From Allosphingosinicella indica (lineage in GTDB: Bacteria; Pseudomonadota; Alphaproteobacteria; Sphingomonadales; Sphingomonadaceae), in NCBI RefSeq assembly GCF_900177405.1, contig NZ_LT840185.1, positions 1,727,501 through 1,791,500 of the forward strand: a stretch of DNA of 64,000 bases. Reading direction: 5' to 3'. Made by a program: the position numbers and the translations under genes. This document shows, one piece after another, positions 46,926-55,094 of the stretch. A model generated the notes under the pieces. That model was not told the DNA's origin, ran no database searches, and saw only the letters and a list, made by a program, of their open reading frames with translations. Every line of letters begins with the position of its first letter. Within the stretch, counting starts at the first letter, position 1.

Positions 46926-47426
46926 TCAGTCGTCGTAGTCGTAATAATCGCCGTAATAGGGGGCATCGTAAGGGTCGTAGCCCTCGTCATAATAACTGCC
47001 GCCTGAAGGATATCCGCGCATCGCATAGGCCATGCGCTGCTCCAGATCGATCATCGAGCGGTGGAGGACAGGCGCCAGCGCGCCGACCCGCGCCGCCATC
47101 TCGCCCATGCCGTAGCTCAGCGCGCCGATCTGATCGTGCATCCGGGCGCGCGCATAGGGATCGCCGCGGCCGGCGACGTCACCCAATGTGGTGCCGGGGT
47201 GAACGCGGCGGTGCGGGCTGATCGCGTTGACGACATCGCCAACCGGCATGTCCATTAGGGCATCGGCGGCGCGGCCTACGGTGTGGCCCATGGCTTCCGC
47301 TTCGCGTGGCGAGGGGATCGAGGCCGCCACCCGCGCGTCGACGGGGTCGGCATAATAAGGCTGCGCCAAGGCGGGCGCGCCGATCGCGGACGCGGCAATG
47401 GCCGCAGAAAAGAGCATCTTACGCAT
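46926..47426 (-). CDS. Exported protein of unknown function with Asp/Tyr-rich tail
   Basis: A 166-residue protein with a Sec signal (MRKMLFSAAIAASAIGAPAL ending ALAQ). The mature region is predicted helical (REAEAMGHTVGRAADALMD, MHDQIGALSYGMGEMAARVG) and the last 25 residues are rich in tyrosine, aspartate and glycine. CAGGAGACGGTTCC precedes the ATG. I do not recognise a domain with a known role; the acidic tyrosine tail could bind metal or be disordered. Confidence 0.7.
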   Translation of the reverse strand: MRKMLFSAAIAASAIGAPALAQPYYADPVDARVAASIPSPREAEAMGHTVGRAADALMDMPVGDVVNAISPHRRVHPGTTLGDVAGRGDPYARARMHDQIGALSYGMGEMAARVGALAPVLHRSMIDLEQRMAYAMRGYPSGGSYYDEGYDPYDAPYYGDYYDYDD

Positions 47427-47534
47427 GGAACCGTCTCCTGAAGGCACAGGGTTCGCACATTCGGGAATATAACGCTTTCCCGGCGAGTCGGCTCCGTTTC
47501 TACGCGCGCGGTGATGAGTCCGCGCTGAACGCGC

Positions 47535-48338
47535 TCAGAGCGAATAGAGCCACACCAGCGCGACGCTGCCGATGACGATGCGATACCAGGCGAAAGGCGC
47601 GAAGCCGTAGCGCGAGACGATGTTGATGAACCAGCGAATGACGATCAGCGCGACGATGAATGAGACGACGAAGCCGATCGCGATGTCGATCCACTCGCCG
47701 CGGCCGAGATCGGCGCCGCTCTTCAGAAGATCGTAAGCCGACGCAGCGAGCATCGTCGGGATCGCCAGGAAGAAGCTGTACTCGGCCGCGGTCTTGCGCT
47801 CGACGCCAAAGCTCAGCGCGCCCATGATGGTCGCGCCCGAGCGGCTGACGCCGGGGATCATCGACAGGCACTGGACAAAGCCGATGCCGAGCGCAGTCTT
47901 CCAGCTGATCGCTTCGACGCTGTGCGACGTCGGCTCCTTCACCAGCCGCTCGATGACCAGGATCGCGATGCCGCCGATCAGCAGCGCCCAGGCGACGATC
48001 AGCGGCGAACCCAGCATCGCCTTCACATAGGGGTAAGCGACAAAGCCGATCGCCATCGACGGGATGACGCCGAGCAGGATGTTGCGGGTGAAGGCGATCG
48101 CCCCCGCCTCGCGCCGCATCAGCCCGGTCAGCACGTCGGTGAAGCGCTTGTGATAGGCGACCAGCACCGCGAGGATCGCGCCGAGCTGGATGATGATCTC
48201 GAACGTGCCAGAAGCTTCGCTGTCGAAGCCGAGCAGCGTTCCGGCGAGGATGAGATGCCCGGTCGACGAGACGGGGATGAATTCGGTCAGCCCCTCGACG
48301 ATGCCGAGCAGGATGATGGTAATGATCGAGGATTCCAT
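47535..48338 (-). CDS. uppP: Undecaprenyl-diphosphatase
   Basis: A 267-residue BacA/UppP phosphatase with about 7-8 membrane helices. Signature sequences are GLTEFIPVSSTGHLILAG with conserved Glu and Ser near the N-terminus (about 15-32) and IPGVSRSGATIMGAL (about 173-187). It recycles undecaprenyl pyrophosphate to the phosphate carrier for peptidoglycan and surface glycans. 35 bases downstream of the NDUFA9-like gene on the same strand, so probably cotranscribed. Confidence 0.94.
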   Translation of the reverse strand: MESSIITIILLGIVEGLTEFIPVSSTGHLILAGTLLGFDSEASGTFEIIIQLGAILAVLVAYHKRFTDVLTGLMRREAGAIAFTRNILLGVIPSMAIGFVAYPYVKAMLGSPLIVAWALLIGGIAILVIERLVKEPTSHSVEAISWKTALGIGFVQCLSMIPGVSRSGATIMGALSFGVERKTAAEYSFFLAIPTMLAASAYDLLKSGADLGRGEWIDIAIGFVVSFIVALIVIRWFINIVSRYGFAPFAWYRIVIGSVALVWLYSL

Positions 48339-48373
48339 GGAAATGCGTGTCCGCTAAGGGGAGGGCGCGCCGA

Positions 48374-49321
48374 TCAGGCGGGCGATTTGATCGCGAAACG
48401 GCCGCTGCGACGGTAAGTGGTGAGCCAGCTCTCCGCCACCGCCTCGAGGGGGGTAGGGGCGATGCCGAACGCGTCCAGCCCCGCGCTGCCCGCGGCCGGG
48501 ACATTGTCCTTGGCGAGCATCAGCCACTGGTCCCAGGTGATCGGCGCGCCGGGCGCCCAGCCGCCGAACCGCGCCATTGCCGCGGCGACGGGATCGGGGA
48601 TGTCGATGATGCGCTCGGGCCGCGCCGTAGCGCGAAGAATCCAGGCAACGAGCTGGCGCATGGTCAGCACCTCGGGCCCGCCGAGCTCGTAGATCTTGCC
48701 GCCAAACTGGCCCGGATCGAGCGCCGCCGCGGCCACCGCGCGGCCGACATCCGAGACCGAGACCGGCTGGAACTTTACGTCACCGCGGATCACCGGCATC
48801 GCCGGCGCGATCTGCGCCATCCGCGCGAAGCGGTTGATAAAATCATCCTCGCGCCCGAACAGGATCGAGGGGCGGAGGATGGTCGCGCCGGGAAAGGCGG
48901 CGCGGGCGAGCGCCTCGCCCTTGCCCTTGGTCTTGCCATAGCGCGACGCGCTGTCGGGATCGGCGCCGATCGCCGAGACATGGACCAGCGCCGCGGCGCC
49001 CTCGTCCGCCGCCGCCCTGGCGACATTCTCGGCGCCATCGACGTGGAGGCCGTAGAAATCGCCCTTGAGCACGCCGACCAAGTTCACCACCGCATCGCTA
49101 CCGCGCACCGCGGCGCGGACCTGATCGGCATCGCGGATGTCGGCGCGCACGAACTGCGTCTGGCCGAGCCCGCCCAGCGGCTTCAGGAAAAAGGCTTGGC
49201 GCGGATTGGTCTGGGCAATGCGGACGCGCGCGCCGGAACGATAGAGCGCCTGCGCCGCATAACGGCCGAGAAAGCCGCCGCCGCCGAACAAGGTAACCAG
49301 CCTGTCGATCTTCTGAACCAT
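48374..49321 (-). CDS. Complex I NDUFA9-like NAD(P)-dependent epimerase-family protein
   Basis: A 315-residue atypical SDR. The dinucleotide motif is RLVTLFGGGGFLGRYAAQAL (about 6-25), with ADIRDADQVRAAV, NLVGVLKG, and HVSAIGADPDSASRYGKTKGKGE including the Tyr-x-x-x-Lys pair. This combination is typical of NDUFA9-like proteins, which stabilise respiratory complex I in mitochondria and are common in alphaproteobacteria. An adjacent ATG (49324) is an equally possible start. In bacteria the role is not well defined. Confidence 0.88.
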   Translation of the reverse strand: MVQKIDRLVTLFGGGGFLGRYAAQALYRSGARVRIAQTNPRQAFFLKPLGGLGQTQFVRADIRDADQVRAAVRGSDAVVNLVGVLKGDFYGLHVDGAENVARAAADEGAAALVHVSAIGADPDSASRYGKTKGKGEALARAAFPGATILRPSILFGREDDFINRFARMAQIAPAMPVIRGDVKFQPVSVSDVGRAVAAAALDPGQFGGKIYELGGPEVLTMRQLVAWILRATARPERIIDIPDPVAAAMARFGGWAPGAPITWDQWLMLAKDNVPAAGSAGLDAFGIAPTPLEAVAESWLTTYRRSGRFAIKSPA

Positions 49322-49412
49322 CATCCGCCTTCTTTGCGTGGCCACCCCTTGCCCGCTCGTATCGGCGTTGACAAGCGCGCCGGCGCCCCGCTAAGCGCGC
49401 CGCCTACCCCGT

Positions 49413-49499
49413 GCCCAGATGGCGGAATTGGTAGACGCACCAGCTTCAGGTGCTGGCGCTCGCAAGGGCGTGGAGGTTCGAGTCCTCTTCTGGGCACCA
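49413..49499 (+). tRNA. tRNA-Leu (anticodon CAG)
   Basis: An 87-base tRNA with the long variable arm of class II. It starts GCCCAGATGGCGGAATTGGT and ends with the paired acceptor stem plus encoded CCA. Anticodon stem CCAGC/GCTGG encloses the loop TTCAGGT, giving CAG, which reads CTG, the main leucine codon in this GC-rich genome. Confidence 0.97.
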
Positions 49500-49579
49500 C
49501 TCTCTCATTTTGCATCCCCCAATGTCTGGCGCGATCGCGGCGCCGGGCCTTTGCTTGGCATTTGGCTTTAGGAGAGGTG

Positions 49580-49594
49580 GAACATATATAGAAC
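49580..49594 (+). promoter_or_regulatory. LexA (SOS) box before imuA
   Basis: GAACATATATAGAAC is, on the other strand, GTTC-N7-GTTC, exactly the direct-repeat LexA site of alphaproteobacteria. It ends three bases before the imuA ATG, so bound LexA would block the promoter or the early transcript. SOS control of the imuA-imuB-dnaE2 cassette is established in related bacteria. Confidence 0.88.
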
Positions 49595-49597
49595 AAA

Positions 49598-50383
49598 ATG
49601 AGCGATTCGCGGAACCTTTGCGTATTGAGGAGCCGTCTTGCCGCAATCGGGCCGGGCGCCGCCCTCTGCGCGCAGACCAAATTCGCCACCGGTAATGCCG
49701 ATCTGGATTTTACGCTGGAGAGCGGACTTGGCGAGGGGCGGCTGCACGAGCTTTACGCATCCAGCCTGAATGACGCGGCTGCCTCCGCTGGCTTTGCTGC
49801 GATGCTGGCGCTGCGAGTGAAGGGGTCGAGGCCATTGGCATGGCTGCGCACCGAGGCGGCGCAGCGGGGGATGGGGCGGCTTTATATGCCGGGCTTTGTC
49901 GAACTTGGCGGCGATCCGGATGCCGTGATCCTGACCCTGCTGCCCGACGACACAACGCTGCTGCGGGCGGCCGCCGACGCTGCGGCCTGTCCCGGGCTGG
50001 GCGCCTTGATAGTGGAATGCTGGGGAAAGGCCCCTCTGCTGACGCTGACCGCGAGCCGGCGGCTGGCGCTCGCTGCGGAGCGATCGGCGGTGACCTTGTT
50101 CCTGCTCCGCATCGATGCCCAGCCCGTCCCAAGTGCCGCAGCCACGCGGTGGAGCATATCCGCCGCGCCTTCCGCCGCGATGGCCGCCAATGCGCCGGGG
50201 CACAGCATGATCGCGGTGGAATTGCTGCGGCAGCGCTCGGGGCCGGCGGGGATGCGGTGGCAGATGGAGTGGAATCGTGACGAACGTGCTTTCCGGAAAC
50301 CGGCGCTATCTGGCGCTGTGGCTGCCGTGGCTGAGCGTCGAGCGGCTGAAGCACAGCCGGGAGAGCGGCGCCGCTTCGCCTGA
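49598..50383 (+). CDS. imuA: ImuA, SOS mutagenesis accessory protein
   Basis: A 261-residue RecA/SulA-like protein without a complete ATPase site. Family features: GLGEGRLHELYASSLNDAAA, LAWLRTEAAQRGMGRLYMPG, LGALIVECWGK, LTASRRLALAAERSAVTLFLLR. It partners ImuB and DnaE2 in error-prone lesion bypass. The LexA box sits immediately upstream, and a good Shine-Dalgarno (AGGAGAGG, 49570-49577) lies 20 bases before this ATG, further than usual, so the exact start is uncertain. Its 3' end overlaps imuB by 107 bases. Confidence 0.85.
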   Translation: MSDSRNLCVLRSRLAAIGPGAALCAQTKFATGNADLDFTLESGLGEGRLHELYASSLNDAAASAGFAAMLALRVKGSRPLAWLRTEAAQRGMGRLYMPGFVELGGDPDAVILTLLPDDTTLLRAAADAAACPGLGALIVECWGKAPLLTLTASRRLALAAERSAVTLFLLRIDAQPVPSAAATRWSISAAPSAAMAANAPGHSMIAVELLRQRSGPAGMRWQMEWNRDERAFRKPALSGAVAAVAERRAAEAQPGERRRFA

Positions 50384-51848
50384 CGCGCCGGTGGCGCTGA
50401 TCGAGAAGGCGCGGGGCGTGCTGCGTCTGGCGGCGGTTGATCGGGCGGCCGCTGCGCTGGGCCTTAGGACAGGCCTGGCGCTTGCCGATGCCCGAGTGGC
50501 GGTGCCGAAACTGCAGGTTTTCGACCATGACCCGCGCGCCGACGCGCTGTTGCTCGACCGGCTGGCCGACGGTTGCACGCGGTACACGCCGCATGTCGCG
50601 ATCGACGGTAGCGATGCGCTGGTGCTGGATATCAGCGGATGCACGCATCTGTTCGACAGCGAAGCGGCACTTCTTGCCGATGTGAAGGCTCGGCTTGGGC
50701 GGCTAGGTCTGAAGGTGCGGGCCGCCTTCGCTTATGCCCCCGATGCCGCGCTCGCTTTGGCCCGGTTTCGGCGTGCGTCCGTGGCCGGGGAGGCGCGCGC
50801 GGCGGTGATGGACCTCCCCGTCGCCGCACTGCGGCTGGATCGCGAATGCGAAACGGCTTTGTGCCGCGCAGGGCTGAAGACGGTCGGCGATGCCGCGCGG
50901 CGCCCTCTCGCGGCGATCGCCGCGCGATTTGGCGAGGGTGCGGTGCAGGCGATCCGACGGATCCTGGGCGAAGAGGCGAGCCCGCTCATATTCCGGACGG
51001 TGGAAGCACCGCTGGTTTTCGACAGGCGCTTCGCCGAGCCCGTCGCCCGCACCGATTATGCGCTGGAACGACTGGCAGAGCTCGCTGCTGAGGCCATGGC
51101 GGAACTGGGGGAACGCGGGCAGGGCGGGCGGCAGTTCGAGGCGCTGTTCTTCCGTTCCGACGGGCTCACCCGACGGCTGGCCGTGCAGACCGGCTCCGCC
51201 ACGCGCGACGTCGAGGCCGTGATGCGTCTGTTCCGGGAGCGGATCGAGACGCTCGACGACCCGCTCGATCCCGGTTTCGGCTACGATATGGTGCGGTTTA
51301 CGGTGCCCCTCAGCGAGCCGCTGGCGGCTGGCCAGCTCCGGCTGGAAGGCGGCGAGACGAGCAGATCGCAGCAGGTGGAAGCGCTGATCGACAGGCTCAG
51401 CACGCGGCTGGGGCCGGAGCGCGTACAACGCTTTCGCCCGCGCGATGGTCATATCCCCGAACAGGCACAGCGCGCGCTCCCCGCTGTGGAGGCAGGCTTC
51501 AAGTCAGCGGAATGGAACATATCGCCGCCGGGCAATCCGCCGCTCCGCCCGCTGCACCTGTTCGATCCGCCGCAGCCGATCCAGGTCGTCGCCGAAGTGC
51601 CCGACGGGCCGCCGCATCGCTTCCGTTGGCGCAAGGTGCTGCATGAGGTCAGCCGCTTCGAAGGGCCGGAGCGCATCGCTTCCGAATGGTGGCGGGCCAA
51701 GGACGGCAATCCCGCGCATGGCGCCCCGACGCGCGATTATTACCGGGTGGAGGATCGCAACGGCCGGCGTTTCTGGATTTTCCGGCACGGCTTTTACGGC
51801 GGCGGGGAGCAGCACCCCGGCTGGTATCTCCATGGGCTGTTCGCATGA
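50277..51848 (+). CDS. imuB: ImuB, Y-family polymerase-like protein
   Basis: A 523-residue Y-family homologue. The N-terminus RRYLALWLPWLSVERLKHSR replaces the catalytic aspartate motif of active polymerases, as expected for ImuB, which is thought to be inactive and to act as a hub linking DnaE2 to the sliding clamp. Palm and little-finger regions follow (ALVLDISGCTHLF, GDAARRPLAAIAARFG). The C-terminal part after about 410 contains LRPLHLFDPPQPIQVV, a possible clamp-binding segment. GTG start in frame; its stop overlaps the dnaE2 ATG by four bases. Confidence 0.9.
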   Translation: MTNVLSGNRRYLALWLPWLSVERLKHSRESGAASPDAPVALIEKARGVLRLAAVDRAAAALGLRTGLALADARVAVPKLQVFDHDPRADALLLDRLADGCTRYTPHVAIDGSDALVLDISGCTHLFDSEAALLADVKARLGRLGLKVRAAFAYAPDAALALARFRRASVAGEARAAVMDLPVAALRLDRECETALCRAGLKTVGDAARRPLAAIAARFGEGAVQAIRRILGEEASPLIFRTVEAPLVFDRRFAEPVARTDYALERLAELAAEAMAELGERGQGGRQFEALFFRSDGLTRRLAVQTGSATRDVEAVMRLFRERIETLDDPLDPGFGYDMVRFTVPLSEPLAAGQLRLEGGETSRSQQVEALIDRLSTRLGPERVQRFRPRDGHIPEQAQRALPAVEAGFKSAEWNISPPGNPPLRPLHLFDPPQPIQVVAEVPDGPPHRFRWRKVLHEVSRFEGPERIASEWWRAKDGNPAHGAPTRDYYRVEDRNGRRFWIFRHGFYGGGEQHPGWYLHGLFA

Positions 51849-54800
51849 CGGGCTTCGCCGAGCTGGTCGCCGCGACCAATTATTCGTTCCTGCGCGGCGC
51901 CTCCCACCCATCCGACATGGTCGGGCAGGCGATCGACCTTGGCTATGCCGGCATCGGGATTGCAGATCGCAATACGGTAGCAGGCGTGGTGCGCGCGTGG
52001 GCGGCGCTGCGCGAGAAGAACGAAGAGGCGCGGCACCTCTTCGGCCATGGCGTCGATCTGAAGCTGATCGTGGGTGCGCGGCTGGTGTTCAGCGACGGCA
52101 CGCCGGACATCGTCGCCTATCCCGCCAACCGGCGCGGCTGGGGCCACCTCTGCCGTATGCTGACCCAAGGAAACAGGCGGGCGGCGAAGGGGGATTGCCT
52201 GCTCACCCTCGCCGACCTCGTCGAATATGGCGATGATCTGCTGCTGATCGCGATGGCGGATGATGCGGATGAGGATGTGTTGCGCCGCCTGTTGTGGCGT
52301 GCGCGGGGATCGCTTTGGCTGGGTGCGACGATGCCGTGCAACGGCGATGATCGCCGGCGCCTGAAGCGCCAAGAGGCTCTCGCGGACCGGCTGGGAATCC
52401 CGCTGATCGCCACCAACGATGCGCTCTATGCCGAGGCCGGAGATCGCCCGCTGCAGGATGTCGTCACCTGCATCCGCGCAGGGGTGACCGTGCGGCAGGC
52501 GGGACGCAGGCTGCTTGCCAATGCAGAACGCCATCTGAAATCGCCTGATGAGATGGCGCGGTTGTTCCGCGATGCGCCCGCGGCGATTGCCGAGACGCTC
52601 GCTTTCCTCGCGCGCGTCGAGTTCGATCTGTCCCAGCTCCAATATGAATATCCGCACGAGCCGGTGCCGGAAGGGTGGGAACCGCAGGAGTGGCTGGAGC
52701 ATCTGGTCCGCACCAAGCTGCCCGAACGCTATCCTGACGGGCTGACCGCGGCAGGAGAGCACAAGCTCCAGACCGAGTTCGATCTGATCCGGGCGAAGAA
52801 CTACGCTTATTATTTCCTGACCGTACACGACGTGGTGGCCCATGCGTGCAAGGAAGGCATCTTGTGCCAGGGCCGCGGATCGGCGGCCAATTCGATCGTC
52901 TGTTATGTGCTGGGCGTCACCGCGATCGATCCGATCAAGGAGAAGCTGCTGTTCACGCGCTTCCTTTCGGAAGAGCGCGACGAACCCCCCGATATCGACG
53001 TGGATTTCGAGCATGAGCGGCGCGAGATCGTCATGCAATATATCTACGATCGCTACGGCCGCGATCGCGCCGGGATCGCTGCCACCGTCATCCATTACCG
53101 ACCGCGCAGCGCAGTGCGCGAGGTCGCCAAGGCGCTCGGCATTTCCGAGGATGTCGTCCAGCGGCTGACCGGGACCGTCTGGGGCAGCTTTTCCGGATCG
53201 ATGGAGCCGGAGCGCTACCAGCAAGCCGGGATCGATCCCGGCAACAGCGAGATCGTGCGGCTGAGGGCGCTGGTCGACCGGCTGCTCAACTTCCCGCGTC
53301 ACCTGTCGCAGCATGTCGGCGGCTTCGTGCTGACCGAGGGCCGGCTGGACGAGATGGTGCCGATCCACAATGCCGCCATGCCGGACCGCACCTTCATCGA
53401 ATGGGACAAGGACGACATCGACGCGCTGGGGCTGATGAAGGTCGACATATTGGCGCTCGGGATGCTGACCTGCATCCGCAAGGCCTTCTCGCTGCTGCGC
53501 GAATGGGGCGCGGGCGATTATGCGCTGCACACCATCCCGCAGGATGATCCCGACACCTATGCCATGCTGCAGAAGGGCGACAGCATCGGCGTGTTCCAGG
53601 TCGAGAGCCGCGCCCAGATCAACATGCTGCCGCGGCTGAAGCCTAAGGAATTGTACGATCTGGTGATCCAGGTCGCCATCGTCCGCCCCGGGCCGATCGA
53701 GGGGGACATGGTCCATCCCTATCTGCGCCGCCGTGCGGGGAAGGAGAAGGTGGAATGGCCCTCACCCAATCCGCCGCACGATCCCAATGAATTGCGGGAG
53801 GTGCTGGGCAAGACGCTGGGCGTACCGCTGTTCCAGGAGCAGGCGATGAACCTGGCGATCACCGCCGCCGAATTTTCCAACGCGGACGCCAACCGCCTGC
53901 GCCATTCGATGGCCACCTTCCGCAATGTCGGCAAGATGGAGCGGTTCGAGGAGAAGCTGGTCGAAGGCATGGTGCGGCGCGGCTATGCGCGCGATTTCGC
54001 CGAGCGTTGCTTCAAGCAGATCGAGGGGTTCGGCAGCTACGGCTTTCCCGAAAGCCATGCCCAGTCCTTCGCGATCCTGGTCTATGCGTCGAGCTGGATA
54101 AAATGCCACCATCCGGCGATCTTCGCCTGCGCGATCCTCAATTCACAGCCGATGGGCTTCTACGCGCCCGCGCAGCTCGTCCGCGATGCGCGCGAGCATG
54201 ATGTGGACGTGCGGCCGATCGACGTGAACTGCTCCGGCTGGGACCATTCGATCGAGCGAGCGGACGACGGCGTCCTGGCGCTGCGTCTGGGCTTTCGCCT
54301 GATCGGCGGCTTTCGCGAGGAATGGGCCGCCTCGATAGCGGCTGCGCGGGAAGCGAAGCCCTTCGCATCGATCGAGCAACTCGCCCGCGCCGCGCGCCTG
54401 CCGTCGCGCGCGCTTCGCCTGCTTGCCGATGCCGACGCACTGCAATCGTTCGGCATGGGCCGCCGCGACGCCTTGTGGGAGGTGCGGCGGACGCCGAAGG
54501 GCAGCCTGCCGCTGTTCGACCATGCCGATGCGCGCGAACTGGGCGAGGAGCCCGACGCGCATCTCCCCGCGCTCGAGGCCTGGGAAGAGGTGACGACCGA
54601 TTATCAGACCACTCGGCTGTCGCTGAATGGCCATCCGATGCAGTTCCTGCGGCCGCTCTTCCGTGCGGAAGGGGTGCTAAGCTGCCAGGAAATCGGCGGC
54701 GCCCGCAACGGCCGGATCGTGCGCACCGCCGGCGTGGTGCTGGTGCGACAGCGGCCGGGCAAGGGCAATGCGATCTTCGTCACGCTGGAGGACGAAAGCG

Positions 54801-55087
54801 GCATCGCCAACGTGCTGATCTGGGCACGGCTGTTCGAGAGCTTCCGCCGCGAGGTGATGGCGGCGCGGCTGATGCTGGTCGAAGGCGAAGTGCAGCGCAG
54901 CGAGGAAGGTGTCGTCCACCTGATGGCCCGCCGCATCGTCGACCGCACGAGCGAGCTCAACGGTCTGATGCTGGAGAATACGCTGAAGCCGCCGCCCCCC
55001 GGCAGCCCCGATCCCCGCTCAGCAGCCTCGCTAGGCGGCCACCCCCGCAACGTCCGCATCGTGCCGCCGTCGCGGGATTTTCATTGA
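51845..55087 (+). CDS. dnaE2: Error-prone DNA polymerase DnaE2 (ImuC)
   Basis: A 1080-residue C-family DNA polymerase. N-terminal PHP domain (about 1-270, ELVAATNYSFLRGASHPSDM) is degenerate, as in DnaE2. The polymerase core has GRGSAANSIVCYVLGVT and the catalytic acidic cluster PDIDVDFEHERREIV; the alpha-NTPase finger region includes HLSQHVGGFVLTEGRLDEMVP and FPESHAQSFAILVYASSWIK. A C-terminal OB-fold is visible (VLVRQRPGKGNAIFVTLEDE). It performs SOS-induced translesion synthesis with ImuA and ImuB. ATG overlaps the imuB stop (ATGA). Confidence 0.96.
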   Translation: MTGFAELVAATNYSFLRGASHPSDMVGQAIDLGYAGIGIADRNTVAGVVRAWAALREKNEEARHLFGHGVDLKLIVGARLVFSDGTPDIVAYPANRRGWGHLCRMLTQGNRRAAKGDCLLTLADLVEYGDDLLLIAMADDADEDVLRRLLWRARGSLWLGATMPCNGDDRRRLKRQEALADRLGIPLIATNDALYAEAGDRPLQDVVTCIRAGVTVRQAGRRLLANAERHLKSPDEMARLFRDAPAAIAETLAFLARVEFDLSQLQYEYPHEPVPEGWEPQEWLEHLVRTKLPERYPDGLTAAGEHKLQTEFDLIRAKNYAYYFLTVHDVVAHACKEGILCQGRGSAANSIVCYVLGVTAIDPIKEKLLFTRFLSEERDEPPDIDVDFEHERREIVMQYIYDRYGRDRAGIAATVIHYRPRSAVREVAKALGISEDVVQRLTGTVWGSFSGSMEPERYQQAGIDPGNSEIVRLRALVDRLLNFPRHLSQHVGGFVLTEGRLDEMVPIHNAAMPDRTFIEWDKDDIDALGLMKVDILALGMLTCIRKAFSLLREWGAGDYALHTIPQDDPDTYAMLQKGDSIGVFQVESRAQINMLPRLKPKELYDLVIQVAIVRPGPIEGDMVHPYLRRRAGKEKVEWPSPNPPHDPNELREVLGKTLGVPLFQEQAMNLAITAAEFSNADANRLRHSMATFRNVGKMERFEEKLVEGMVRRGYARDFAERCFKQIEGFGSYGFPESHAQSFAILVYASSWIKCHHPAIFACAILNSQPMGFYAPAQLVRDAREHDVDVRPIDVNCSGWDHSIERADDGVLALRLGFRLIGGFREEWAASIAAAREAKPFASIEQLARAARLPSRALRLLADADALQSFGMGRRDALWEVRRTPKGSLPLFDHADARELGEEPDAHLPALEAWEEVTTDYQTTRLSLNGHPMQFLRPLFRAEGVLSCQEIGGARNGRIVRTAGVVLVRQRPGKGNAIFVTLEDESGIANVLIWARLFESFRREVMAARLMLVEGEVQRSEEGVVHLMARRIVDRTSELNGLMLENTLKPPPPGSPDPRSAASLGGHPRNVRIVPPSRDFH

Positions 55088-55094
55088 GGCGAGA

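Noticed and set aside
51794-53716. 640-codon minus-strand open frame inside dnaE2
   Set aside because: Antisense shadow of the polymerase gene.
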